The notes beneath the pieces were generated by a model. It saw only the letters and a program-made list of their open reading frames with translations. It made no database searches and had not been told where the DNA came from. The position numbers were made by a program, and so were the translations under genes. Shown here in pieces: positions 23,368-35,298 of a stretch of DNA of 64,000 bases (its first letter is position 1; each line of letters opens with the position of its first letter). The stretch is from Dryas octopetala (Eukaryota; Streptophyta; Magnoliopsida; Rosales; Rosaceae): contig OY992837.1 of the NCBI GenBank assembly GCA_963921425.1, positions 4,437,896 to 4,501,895 of the forward strand, read 5' to 3'.

Positions 23368-24545
23368 AGCCTAACGTCGTTGATTCTGCTAATCGTAATA
23401 TCTGAGAAAAGTGGGGGCAGTTTTATGATTGCATAGGGCCATAGGCACATCACAATATCACATGCTCACATAGACCCTGTATGAGTCACAACCTTCCTGA
23501 CCAATCGCTTTCCCTGAATTTGACTTGTCCGGTCTTTTATTTGTTTTCTCTCTCCAACCGTTCTTATCTGAGTAAGGCTGGTACTACGTAATGTCTTCTA
23601 TATAAGTACGGCAATATCTACTCCAATATCTTATTTCCATTTGCGTATTTTTCTTTTGCTTTATCATTTTTATTTTTAATTAATTTCAATTTGTTTTGTC
23701 AGCTTGTTCGTACTCTCCGCACTTGAATCTGTCCTTCCTCACATAGGTCCTCCACCAAATGAGCTGCTGGCTCCATGTTTTGAGATAAGAAAACGACTTT
23801 TTTAATACCCGAACTGCCCCCGCCAACCTTCCCGAATTACCACCTGTCCTTACCGTCCTTCAAGGTACGGAGTCTCCTTTTCCATCTTAAAAGACCAACC
23901 TACCCCCCATATTTTCTATATTATTAATATACAATTTCTTTGTTTCTTTTCTAAAAGACCAACCTACCCCTATCTTTAAAGAGAAAAACACATCATTACA
24001 AGTCATTCAAGTGGATTAAATCTAGAAACATATACACTCAACCGGTGTTTATATTAAATGCCATTTGATTAGTGATTATCTTAGTTTTTTTTTTGTAAAA
24101 CATAAGGTAATATTTGCTTATTAAAAATCTGACATGTTAATATGTTATAAAGAAAAGTATCACTAAATAAATAATTAATTGATTATTACATTTTATAAAC
24201 CACATATTTGCACAAGACTGTTTAACGAATAGTCACAATTCTAAGAATATAGTCACTAAGGCAAGAGAAATTGTTTTTTTTTTCTTTTAGTAAGAAAATA
24301 CAATATTTTGCTCATTTCACTATAATATTGAGGATACTTGAGGAAATTGAGGGTAAAATTGTTCTTTCCCAAAGGAAACAAACAACTATGAAAAGGCCAT
24401 AAGGGCATTCTAGTAATTCGGGTTCTGCTTCATCTTCACTCCCTCCTCAGCTAACCCAACCTACCCAAACCGAAAACCAATCCTTTCTGCACTCCACAAC
24501 CGGTTGGTTCAAAGCCTCCACAACCCATTATTCTCCATCTTCACC

Positions 24546-24553
24546 TATAAAAA
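24546..24553 (+). promoter_or_regulatory. TATA box of the F-box/LRR gene
   Basis: TATAAAAA lies 94 bases upstream of the start codon, preceded by a C-rich stretch with CCAACCTACCC-type MYB/AC motifs (24465-24480). Spacing suits a leader of roughly 60 bases. Confidence 0.5.
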
Positions 24554-24639
24554 ACTCAACCTCTTCAACTCTCATTTTTCTCATCCAAATCCCAAGAATT
24601 CTCACACACCTTCAAACCTTTCTCTGACCTCCAAAAACC

Positions 24640-27600
24640 ATGAAGAGGCAAAAAGCCATTTTCAACAACACCATGAACAACAACAACAACCTCTTTCATT
24701 TTCTTTCTGAAGAAATCGTGTTCATAATCATCGACTTTCTTAACCCAGACCCACTTGACAGAAAGGCTTTCTCTTTGGTCTGCAAGTCCTTCTACGCCAC
24801 AGAAGCCAAGCACCGCAGGACGCTGAAGCCTCTGCGCTTGGAGCACCTCCCCACAATCCTCAGCCGATACCCACATGTGACCCACATCGATTTCACGCTC
24901 TGCCCTCGAGTCACAGACACTTCTCTCACCGCGATATCAAATGCGAGCAAGACCAACCTCCGCTCCATTGATCTTTCGCGGTCCAAGTACTTTTCGGGAA
25001 CTGGGTTGCTGAGTTTGGCCGTGAATTGCAAGAATCTGGTGGAGATCGACTTGTCGAACGCGACCGAACTCAGAGACTCGGCCGCTGCGGCTTTGGCTGA
25101 GGCGAAGAACTTGGAGAGGCTCTGGTTGGGGAGATGTAAGCAGATTACGGATATGGGTGTTGGGTGTATAGCTGTTGGGTGTAGAAAGCTGAGGCTGATT
25201 AGCTTGAAATGGTGTGTTGATGTTGGTGACTTGGGGGTGGGATTGCTTGCTGTGAAGTGTAAAGACATCCGAAGTTTGGATCTCTCTTACTTGCAGGTAA
25301 TTTCTTGTTATTTTTTTCATTTTGTTTTGCTTTGAGAACCACTCTGCTTCTGTATATGTTAATCTTTTCAATTTTAATTTTGTGTTTCAAATTTTTAAGT
25401 CTCATTGTGTGTCAATTTGATTGCATTTCAGTGGCTGCATATTGATGTGTTCTCCTTGATTTGCAGATCACAGACGAATGCTTACCATCAATTTTCAAGC
25501 TACAATATCTTGAAGATTTGGTTCTAGAAGGATGCTTTGGTATCAATGATGACAACCTTGTAGCCTTCAAACATGGGTGCAAGTCGCTAAGGGTATCTTT
25601 TTATGCTTTGCTGGTTCAATTTGATATGCCCTGTTGTCTTAGGCACTTTGTATTAATAACATCAAAATGGTATAATAGCTGCTTAATTTGCGATTCCCTG
25701 TTGTCTTATGCATCTTGTAATAACAGCATAATATTAGTATAATCAGATTTTGGTTATCATATTTGTTATTAAAAAGTTAAAACCTTTAACTTTTAATTGC
25801 CCTTCCACTCATCACAGAAATTACTTGATTGGGAAAAAATTAAATTTGATGCTAGTTGATATAGACAATTTTAGCCCCAAGCCTAGAAGAAAGGACCAAC
25901 AGCCTTGAGATTTGTACTTCTTACTAGTTACTTGTTGAAAGTTCATTTCTGCTTCTATAAATTTTGACACATGCAACACTTGTATTACCATGGGCAGAAA
26001 CTTGACATATCAAGGTGTCAGAACATTAGTCACCGTGGTTTGTCTTCCCTAGTAAGTGGTAGTGGAGAATTTCTAGAGCAACTCAATTTGTCATACGGCT
26101 CTCCTGTAAGTCTTGACTTTCTTTGTGTTTTCTTAAATATTTCTAGCGGAGGATTTCTAATGTAATTTTTTAGTAGTTATAGTGTAATTTCTTTGTGGTT
26201 AGGTGACTCTTGCTTTTGCCGATAGTTTGAAAAAGCTTCCAATGTTGCAGTCAATTAAATTAGATGGTTGCCTGATTACCTATGCTGGACTACAAGCCAT
26301 CGGGAACTGGTGTGCATCATTGAGGGAGCTGAGCTTAAGCAAATGTGAAGGAGTGACTGATGAGGGCCTCTCCTCGCTCTTGACAAAGCACAAAGATCTT
26401 CGGAAGCTAGACATCACATGTTGCCGAAAGTTAACTTATGCTTCCATTGCCAACATTACAGATTCATGCACTGCACTCACTTCTCTTAGGATGGAGTCAT
26501 GTACTCTGATTCCTAGAGAAGCTTTTGCCCTCATTAACCAGAGATGCCAAAATCTTGAGGAGCTTGACATAACAGACAATGAAATTGATGATGAAGGTTT
26601 TTCCCTCACTCGATCTCAGTGTAATTAAGCAATATTGTAGCTGGCATTCTCAAAGTGCCTTCTATGTGCAGGTCTGAAGTCCATCTCTAGATGTTCCAAA
26701 CTCTCCAGCTTAAAACTAGGGATTTGCCTGAACATAACTGATGAGGGAGTTGCTCATGTTGGCATGTGTTGCTCGAACCTTGTAGAGCTCGATCTATACA
26801 GGTTTGTAAGTCATGATCCATGAATGGTTGTCTTAATAACTTTCCTTTTCCCTTTGAGATGCAAGGAAATGTGTAGTAGGTCAAGTAAAAGAAAAATGGA
26901 AATGGAGAAAAATATTGAATGCCTTTTCCCTTTGGTTGTCTAACAGGATTATAATCTTATAGAGAAAAATGTTGAATGCTTAGGACATCTTAGGTCTTGT
27001 TAGTTCTGAAGCATGCTTAGAAACATAGGAAATAGATATAACTCATATCTTTCAATATTATTATTCTTATAAGGCTGTCTTCAAAAGTCTTCCTAAATAG
27101 TGTATATAGGAAACAAATCCCAACTTCACTACAAACGCTTCTGGGTTTGTGCCTAAATATTTGTTTGTGTAAAAATTTATTCATAGGCTGATAGAAAAAA
27201 GGAATTAATTCGAATGTGGTTATTTTGTTTAGGTGCACAGGAATTTCAGATTCGGGCATTTTGGCTATTGCTCGTGGTTGTCCTGGACTTGAGATGATTA
27301 ATATAGCCTACTGTAAAGAGATAACTGATAGTTCGTTAATCTCATTATCAAAATGCTCAAGTTTGAACACAGTTGAAAGTCGAGGATGTCCTCTTATCAC
27401 ATCTTTGGGTCTAGCAGCAATTGCTGTGGGATGCAAGCAACTGGCAAAGCTGGACATAAAGAAGTGTTCCTGTATTGATGATACTGGGATGATCCCACTC
27501 GCTCACTTTTCTCAGAACCTAAGACAGGTACTCTTTCTCGTTTCTGGCTTTCCTGGGAGCCTAACAGTTGGATAGGAACAATTTTATTTGACCAGTCCTT

Positions 27601-28197
27601 CATTCTTGTTTCTCTTTTGCAGATCAATTTGTCATATAGCTCTGTTACAGATGTGGGGCTGTTATCCCTAGCCAGCATCAGCTGCCTACAGAGCTTAACT
27701 ATCTTGCACTTGAAGGGCTTGACCGCTAACGGACTTGCAGCTGCCTTATTGGCATGTGGGGGGCTAACAAAAGTAAAGCTCCAAGCAACCTTCAAGTCAT
27801 TGTTACCCCAAGCTCTTTTTGAACATTTAGAAGCGCGCGGTTGTGTTTTTCAGTGGAGAGATAAATTTTTCAGGGTAAGTCTGCTTCCAACCATCTTGGA
27901 AGTAACTGCAACAATTTTATATTCATCAAAATGCAATAATTTCTAAAACTTGCATGTCCGATTGCGCTCTATCTAAGGTTTGGATAACCAAAAAGCTGTA
28001 CCATCATGTGAAACAAACAAAATGCATGCTAGCATGTTGAGTCAGAATCTTTAAGTTCAAGTTCTATGTAGACTGCAAAACTAAAATTGTTGTTTGTTAG
28101 AATGCTTAACTATCATATTGACAATGGTTTGTATGATTAACAGGCCGAACTGGACCCACAGTGTTGGAAATTACAGTTAGAAGATATCATGCAATGA
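24640..28197 (+). CDS. FBL3: F-box/LRR protein of the FBL3/RAE1 type
   Basis: Eight exons (24640-25296, 25467-25592, 25998-26105, 26203-26596, 26672-26801, 27233-27527, 27623-27874, 28144-28197) join in phase to 671 residues. It is a substrate receptor of an SCF ubiquitin ligase: an N-terminal F-box (residues about 18-65, [21 protein letters not shown]) binds SKP1, and about 18 cysteine-containing leucine-rich repeats choose the substrate. Repeats such as [20 protein letters not shown] and [20 protein letters not shown] show the LRR-CC pattern. The end ([20 protein letters not shown]) matches the FBL3 family tail. From memory, Arabidopsis RAE1 (At5g01720) is this family and targets the acid/aluminium-response factor STOP1 for degradation; the same substrate here is inference. 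The start is the first ATG after the TATA box; a second ATG lies 11 codons in. Confidence 0.9.
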
Positions 28198-28694
28198 GCC
28201 TTTCAACTCGACATTGTGAAGGAGAAGTCCTTGGCTTACTGGTTGTGAATTGTGATGGCATATTGCGAACACTGTTAATGATAAAACGAAGAAGGCGAAG
28301 TCCTTTTGCAGCTTTTTGAAACCTTGAAACCGGGGCTTTGATATGTAATCTCTAGCATCAGAATCTTAAAACATGTGTAAAAGGGTTTTGTGAATGGAGA
28401 TGCTTTGGAAGTTAAAGCTGTGTTCATTTACTTGCTTCAACTCATCACTTTCAATTTTGGGGTATCTTCAGATAAGTTTGATTCCATTAATTGTATCACT
28501 ATCAGAATTATGGAACACTCTTTAATTGATACCATTGCCTTTCTCGTATGAAAAAAGAACAAAAAAATTAATAATCATGAAGGCATATTTGTCATCTCAA
28601 CTTTTCAGATTCATATTAACAAAGAATTTAAGATAAGTCGTCAGATTTCAGAATCGAGATATTTTGCTGACAAGAAGAAAATAAACAAAACGAA

Positions 28695-28766
28695 AGGTCC
28701 TACCGGGAGTCGAACCCAGGTCGCTGGATTCAAAGTCCAGAGTGCTAACCACTACACCATAGAACC
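28695..28766 (-). tRNA. tRNA-Gln (anticodon TTG)
   Basis: The minus strand starts GGTTCTATGGTGTAGTGGTT, giving a 7-bp acceptor paired with TAGGACC and discriminator T. Box A lies in TGGTGTAGTGGTTAGCA, the anticodon stem-loop is CTGGA-CTTTGAA-TCCAG with anticodon TTG, and box B is GGTTCGACTCCC. It is 72 bases with no intron. All four stems pair, so it looks functional. Confidence 0.95.
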
Positions 28767-29189
28767 TTTCCGGTTCCATGATATCCCATTAATAATATTT
28801 ATTCTTACCCGATTTTTGTATTCGCTGATTGTACATCATTAAAATTATTTTCATTTTTTTTCCTTCTCAATTGTATTTGTGAGAGGTTTATTTTCAATGA
28901 TTACATAATTATTTTGCCCAGTTAATCATTAACAGTACAATGCTATTATTCATTATTTGTAAGTACATTGATTTTAACTACTAAATTTTAATAACTTTTT
29001 AGTTTATATACCAAAATTAAATAGTATTTTAAATTATGTACTAGTTGAAAAATCAAATAAAATAATAAAGTAAAAGATATTATAATTTACAAATATTACA
29101 TTATATGCCACTACAATAAAAAATAAAAATTATATTACATCACAAATATTATATTAATTTATATTATATTGTATTAAAAATATATATCA

Positions 29190-29460
29190 ATCCAGTCATA
29201 ACTTAACTGTGACTGTCGTGGTAAATTGAAAGAGATAACTCATTCCACTATACTATGTATTCTTTTGAGTAAAAGTATTGTTTTGACTTCTATTTATACT
29301 ATATTGTAGTATATTTTCTAAAAAAAAAAAATTCAATTAAATCACAACTTAACTGTGACTGTTTCACAATTTAGATGTGATTATCGTTCAGTTACAACTA
29401 AATTTGAAATTGTGAGTGTCGTACAGTCACAACTAAATGTGAAGTTAAGACTACATTAGC
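29190..29460. repeat. Repeats around an ACTGTGACTG core
   Basis: Blocks at 29195, 29344, 29390 and 29425 share CACAACTTAACTGTGACTG or its partial inverse (CAGTCACAACTAAATGTGA). Together they make an imperfect direct and inverted repeat cluster, possibly a decayed foldback element. Confidence 0.35.
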
Positions 29461-30119
29461 AAATTTTCAAGATAATATAAAAGTCTCAAAGACAATTTTG
29501 TCAAAATCTTTTAAATTTTAACTAACACCCATCATAGATGGGCCAAAGGACAAAAATGTCAAATGGAACAGGCTCAAATCAAATGGACCAACATGTTTGT
29601 GACCTAATCTAAAAAAATACATTTAAATTTAGTAGTTCAATTGAAATATTATATGGTCTTCATGCTATACAAAAAAATTATTAGAATTTAGTATTTAATC
29701 ATAATTTTCTATATTCTTTAATATTAGATATTTCTATGGGGACAATCTACAATTATTCAATAACTTGGGAGGGTTTTGTCCGGATTCAAATCCAAAATTG
29801 AACCTGGTGATATAGTCACTTAACAAAGAAAATAGAGAAAATAATAAAATGAACCAGCGGAGCCAATCACAAGCTCACTCTAAAATCTCTAAATTGGCGG
29901 TATATGTATATACACTTATTATTTATTGCATAGAATCATATGAACCCATATGGACCGATATTATATGGCATGGGGACCTCTCAGAAAAATTATCCAAGAT
30001 TCAATTATGTGTAAAAATACTAAAATGCTTTCTATGTTTTTCAGCCAAAAAACAAAAAGGAAAAGATACTGTTGTGTTTCCCCGCTGCCTTTTCCAACTA
30101 AAGAGAACTTGTGTAAATA

Positions 30120-30188
30120 AGCCGCCGCTGACGTGGCCAGTCAAGTCAAACCCACAAGCTTTGACCAGAACTTTTTTTCCACGGTCAA
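30120..30188 (+). promoter_or_regulatory. Compact stress-response cis cluster: GCC box, TGACG/ACGTGGC and four W-boxes
   Basis: Within 69 bases: AGCCGCC (30120-30126), TGACGTGGC (30129-30137), and four TTGAC(C/T) W-boxes. The W-boxes are AGTCAA at 30139-30144 and 30144-30149 (minus strand), TTGACC at 30161-30166 and GGTCAA at 30183-30188 (minus strand). The cluster is about 200 bases upstream of the WRKY start codon. It suits autoregulation by WRKY proteins plus ERF and bZIP input; actual binding is inference. Confidence 0.7.
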
Positions 30189-30390
30189 ACATCCTTTAAG
30201 CTTCTCAGAAAGAGCGTACAGACCCTCATCAACACACGAATGCCTCACCAGCAATCAACCCACTTGCCCCTCTCTCACCTTCCTCTCTCTCTAAATCTCT
30301 CTTACCTTTGTCACAGTCATTCAACACTTTTAAATAGCTCTATAAATTGCACTCTCTTACCTTCTCCAATTCTCCTCAACCCAAAAAACC

Positions 30391-32458
30391 ATGACTTCTT
30401 CTTTCACTCACCTCCTCACCTCCAACAACATCAACATGGACAGTATTGGCCCAAACAGAGCTACTTCCAATTTGAACTGGGGACTTTCAGACTATTCAGA
30501 CCGTGGCATGGACCGAAATGGAACTGAATTTCCAAAATTTAAATCACTTCAGCCTCCTTCTCTACCTCTCTCTCCTCCTCCTGCATCCCCATCTTCATAT
30601 TTAGCCTCCACACCAGCTTTTAGCCCCACTGACTTTCTCAGCTCACCCATGTTCCTCTCTAACTCCAATGTAAGTTATATGCTCCAGCTCTTTGTTTTGG
30701 GTCATTGGGTTCTTTTTTGTTTCTAAATTTTGATGGTAAATTGTGAGGCTGAGTTGCATGGTCATGTCCTTTTTGTTTGTTTACTAATGGGGTGTTTCTA
30801 TTCTGATGTGTTTTGTTCAGACTATTCCATCTCCAACATCTGGAGCTTTTTCTAGTCAGGTCTTTGATTGGATGAGTAATAATCCCAAAGACAACCAGCA
30901 AGGAATGGACAGAGAAGAGAAAATGTTCTCTGATTTCTCATTTCAACCCCAAACAAGGCCTGCAGCAACATCATCCTCCTCATTCAACCTTCAATCAAAC
31001 ATGGTTTCAGTGGTAAGACTCAATTCTCTTCACTCTGTTGTCTTGGTAAGTTAATTTTGGTGTCCTGCCTAGTTTTGAACCTTGTTCTGAGACCACAACT
31101 TTTTTCATGAACAGGAAGAATCATTGAAAACCCAACAGCAGCAAGCATGGGATTTCGAGAAAACCTCAAAGCAATTGCAAGCTGATTCCTCAACAGAGAA
31201 GACTTTAGTGAAGTCTGAATTTGCTCCACTACAGAGCTTCTCTTCAGAGATTAGCACAGGCCCACAAAATATGCAGAGTAATATTGCTGCCCCAAAGTCT
31301 GATTACACACATTGCACTCAAACCTCTCAGTATATCAGAGAACAAAGATCTGATGATGGGTTCAATTGGAGAAAATATGGGCAAAAACAAGTGAAGGGTA
31401 GTGAAAATCCGCGTAGTTATTACAAGTGCACATATCCCAATTGCCCAACAAAGAAGAAGGTTGAGAGGTCATTGGATGGACAGATTACTCAGATTGTATA
31501 CAAGGGAAATCACAACCATCCTAAGCCTCAGTCTACAAAACGAGGAGCAGCCTCTCAATCAGCTCAAACCTCTTCATATGGAATTTCTGATCAATCTGTT
31601 TCAACAATATCCAACCCAAAGATCGAATCTGTCACGATCCAGGAGGATTCTTCAGCCTCAATAGGAGAGGATGAGTTTGAACAAAACTCTCCAATAAGTA
31701 ATTCAGGAGGAGCTGATGATGAAACTGAGCCTGAGGCCAAAAGATGGTAAGCTTAAAAAAGTTTTGATGGCATGGTGTTTTTGTTATAGCTAAAACTGCA
31801 TATATTTAGATACTTATATGTTACGTTTTTCTTTTGCAGGAAGGGAGAAAATGCAAAAGAGACCTTTTCAGGTTCTGGGAGTAGAATTGTCAAAGAACCA
31901 AGAATTGTGGTGCAGACAACAAGTGAAATTGACATTCTGGATGATGGGTATAGATGGAGAAAATATGGACAGAAAGTAGTCAAGGGAAACCCAAATCCAA
32001 GGTACACACTATTGCAACCCTGTAAATGTGTTCAGCTTTCTTGGGTGGATGACTTTATTAAAGACTTGATTAAATTTGACTGCTTAATTAATGTATTCAA
32101 TCATTTTCCAATCTACAGGAGCTACTACAAATGCACGTCTGCAAATTGTCCGGTGAGGAAACATGTGGAGCGAGCATCGCATGATACGAGAGCTGTGATC
32201 ACAACTTATGAAGGGAAACACAACCATGATGTTCCTGCAGCAAGAGGCAGTGGCAATTATGCTGCAAATAGACCTGCTTCAGATAATAACAGCAACAACA
32301 TGTCCCTGGCTGTGAGGCCCGTGGCTTTGCCCAACCATTCTAATTTGAGCTACCTTAGCTCCCTTCAGAGTACACGGCAGCCAACAACAGAGAGCCAGTC
32401 ACCCTATACTCTCAAAATGTTGCAGAGCGCAGGAAGTTATGGATTTTCAGAGTTCTGA
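30391..32458 (+). CDS. WRKY33: Group I WRKY transcription factor, WRKY33-like
   Basis: Five exons (30391-30669, 30821-31012, 31115-31746, 31840-32001, 32119-32458) join in phase to 534 residues. It is a nuclear DNA-binding activator/repressor recognising W-boxes; WRKY33 relatives act in pathogen and camalexin-type defence downstream of MAP kinases. Two full WRKY domains are present: WRKYGQK at 242 with C262, C267, H290, H292, and WRKYGQK at 407 with C427, C432, H456, H458. The second domain is split by an intron at the PR motif, as usual for group I. The N-terminus carries the Ser-Pro cluster expected of MAPK-phosphorylated members ([30 protein letters not shown]). EPEAKRWKG upstream of domain 2 is a nuclear-signal-like block shared with WRKY33. 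The start ([13 protein letters not shown]) matches family N-termini. A TATAAATT at 30341 would imply a short leader. Confidence 0.93.
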
Positions 32459-33112
32459 AAGCCAACTGTGTCTCCAGGGCCAAGGAAGCAAAGGATGACA
32501 CATTTTGTACTTTGAATATAAGTTACTTTAGGTTAGTTTTTATTGTATAGTTCAAAAGGAAGTAGTTCTGTTTATGTAAAGACTGGCATATATAGGGTCA
32601 GTTACATTTGTTTATTTGTTGAGGCCAATTTAAACCTGAAAAAGTTGGTCTCATTTTGCTCAAGGTATTATTGTAGAAGAGAGAATAACATGTTGAACGT
32701 TACATCTACATTTTTTCTGAATTCCAAAAGTGCAGTATTCATTGGAAAAGGCCAATCCTCAGAGGCTGTTTGAATATATCCATATGGGTCCTTTTAATAC
32801 CTCTTAAAGCCAACTACTACACAACTACTAAAGACATAAAACATCTCACATGTCCACAACAAAATGTCTAAGACTTTCTTTCTTATTAAACAGCGAAAAA
32901 GTATGTATTCCTGTGTACAAAAGTAAGAACCATCTCTCAGATTATGCACAACATATAGCCTAATGCCAGAAATCACATCAAACGAATTCAAGAATTACAT
33001 GAAGGGATAGCTGTGAACACTAAACTCCCTTCCACAAATGAATTTGCAGCTAGCCAGCTACTAAATGAAACAATATCACACGTGAAACGGAAGGATTGAA
33101 GCCCGTAATGCA
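32459..33112. other. Convergent 3' flanks of the WRKY and CASP-like genes
   Basis: The two genes face tail to tail with 654 bases between stop codons, shared by both 3' UTRs. No extra gene or repeat is seen. Confidence 0.5.
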
Positions 33113-34264
33113 TCAGATGTAAGATTGAGATGATAATTTGTATCCGGAGATGAGGGCCGACAATGCAAGAGTGACGAAGGCAAGAAAAGCCATGCTAATG
33201 GCAGCTGCTGATGCGTCTGTAAATATGTTGTCTTGTGCTTCTCTCATTCTATTTGTCAAGGGAATTGCCGAAGACGCTGATGATATCAAGAGGTATGCCA
33301 TAATCTGCACCAAGCAAACCCACAAATTCGTCAAATTGTCATTCTCAAATTTGTATTTTGGTTGCAAGTGCAAAACCATAAGTATTGCTAGCTGAAGAGT
33401 GTAGGGGCTTTGGTTCTTTTCTTAATCAGCACTCATAGAATAAAATTTCATGTATTGTACTATCTTTCTATCTGAGCTAACACTCGTACTGAAATAATTA
33501 ACAATACATATATTCAGAATCTTGGTCTGAAACTTTTACTAGAACAACCTTACCTTTCTCTTTATTCTGTCATCATAAAATCTAAATAAATTGCATGTTA
33601 ATTCATTTTCCCTAGCAAAAGCGTATTTGTTATTCTTAATATATTTTACAAAATAGTAATTAAAAACTAATATAAATAAAAGAAAAAGAAAAACAGTAGA
33701 CCTGATCTCCGATAAAGTCGGCCAAGGCTGATGTCCGACGCTTAAACATCTCAGTCCCCGTGGAAAGTTGGTGAACATGTCGCAGTGCTTGGACCCCTGT
33801 GTACAAAGTCGACAAAATCGCTATTGCCAACACATACCTACAAATTATAATGAAATTTCCAATTTCCAAGAAGATTATATGAATATTGGAATTAATTAAT
33901 TAATTAAGAAATTAAGATCAAGTAATGGATTGGAGTGAATAGAATTGAATTACCTATATTCTTCATATTTATCGAAGTTTTTCCAATCGCCGTGTTTGTT
34001 ACTGGCCATGATAATGAAGGCCAGCAAAGAAAAAAGCAAACTCCCTGCTCTCAAAGCCAGAGACCCTCTTCTCAACAAGTCCTCTCTCTTCCACCGCTGT
34101 AGGATCCCGCCGACCCCGAACCCCCTTCCGGAGTGGGCCGGGGCCGGGTTCGGAGTCGGATTCGGCCTCTCCACGTCAGCACCGGGTGGAGCCGTGAGCA
34201 CCACTGGCGGGGATCCCGCCCCGTACTGATCTTGTTTGGGCGACGCGTCGTTTTGATTCGTCAT
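33113..34264 (-). CDS. CASPL4B1: CASP-like membrane protein, 4B type
   Basis: Three exons on the minus strand (34264-33954, 33837-33702, 33304-33113) join in phase to 212 residues. CASP-like proteins are four-span plasma-membrane proteins related to the scaffolds of the Casparian strip; the role of group 4B is little known. A cytosolic Pro/Gly-rich N-terminus of about 75 residues precedes the family block LQRWKREDLLRRGSLALRAG. Four membrane spans follow: SLLFSLLAFIIMASN, YVLAIAILSTLYTGVQAL, IMAYLLISSASSAIPL and AAAISMAFLAFVTLALSALI. Conserved RRTSALADFIGDQ and NIFTDASAA loops support the 4B group, and it ends GYKLSSQSYI. The start MTNQND resembles Arabidopsis At2g38480 (memory). The frame stays open upstream but without an ATG. 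Confidence 0.9.
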
Positions 34265-35129
34265 CTCTTCAATTAATGAATGAATTCGAATGGATTGCGA
34301 ATCTGTTGAAGAATTTTGATCAGAGTTGATTGGGAGCTTCGAGCTTCGGACAGTTGTGTTTGGGACGACAGAAACGGGAATTGCCGGGTTGTTTGGTGTT
34401 TGGTGTTTGACTCCAAATCGAAATGCCAAGTCAGCGATTTCTGTTGTTGGGAGTATGGGGTGGCGTGTGGGAGTTTACTGTACTCCCGGGCCCAGTGAAC
34501 CGTCAAGCGCGTGAGTTCTTGGGCTGCATTGTAATTGGGCTATGTGGTTTCGGTACGTGGCAGAGAATGACTGGCTGAATAGTGTTAAAGAATTGTGGGG
34601 TTTCCCACATGCGATGGTGGCCCCTTGCTTCCTTAAACGGTCAAGGACTTGAGCTGCAGGCCAAGGATTCTAGAAAGGGCGATCAATGTTTGGGAAAGTG
34701 GTCAGCAAACGGATGTGGATATAATACTATTACATTCTAAGCACAAACAAAATTCAATGAATAAAACTTAGAAGGATTATTGCCTTTAGTTTTTCAATTA
34801 ATTATTAAAAAATTTTAACAACATAATTGGAAATTCCTCATACAATACTTGACAGTTGACAAAGACTCTTTTCTTCAATATAATATAAGATAAAAAAACA
34901 CAATAAAATACAATTACGCAGTTTATACTTGTTTGGCCCATGGGTATTGCCATACAAAATTTTGTACCGACACATTATGTATAAGAGAAATTATCTTTTT
35001 GTCTAAAGTGCCATCGAAATATAATTTTTTATTCTCTCTTTGGTCAATCTTTTATGGGTTTTATTATGGTGGTCTACCTTGTAATATACATTGTATCATG
35101 GAAAGTACAGCGCGCACTACCAAACGTAT

Positions 35130-35200
35130 CTTTTTTTTTTTTTTTTGGTAGGAAGGAGGGCCAAAGGCCAAAGAAATAAAAAACTAATTAGCTAAAAACA
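35130..35200 (-). mobile_element. 3' tail of a poly-A retroposon, second copy
   Basis: On the minus strand it reads TTTGGCCTTTGGCCCTCCTT, then CCTACC and a run of about 18 A, like the copy at 19640-19755. The long clean A tail suggests a fairly young copy. Only the tail is recognisable. Confidence 0.4.
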
Positions 35201-35298
35201 AAATGACTGCGAGAAAGGCCTATAGAATCTTCAAATAATAGTCTGAGCACACCAACCAAACGTATCCTTTAAGCACATGGTGAGTTGACATATTCATC

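Larger units (their letters stand above)
18301..24639. other. 6.3 kb gene-free, repeat-rich interval between IREG and F-box/LRR genes
   Basis: AT-rich, with no open frame that looks coding. It holds several MITE-like elements (listed separately), a tRNA-derived SINE relic, two tails of a non-LTR element type, and simple repeats such as (AAT) at 22084-22105. The last about 250 bases are probably the promoter and leader of the F-box/LRR gene. Confidence 0.6.
28198..30390. other. F-box/LRR 3' flank to WRKY promoter
   Basis: Holds the tRNA-Gln gene (28695-28766), an AT-rich stretch without open frames (28800-29700), and the WRKY upstream region. Repeated TCACAACT(T/A)AACTGTGACTG-like blocks occur at 29195-29450. 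No other gene seen. Confidence 0.5.

Noticed and set aside
33950-34429. Longer N-terminal form of the CASP-like protein
   Set aside because: The frame is open upstream of 34264 but has no ATG there, and the family start MTN.. fits the ATG at 34264.
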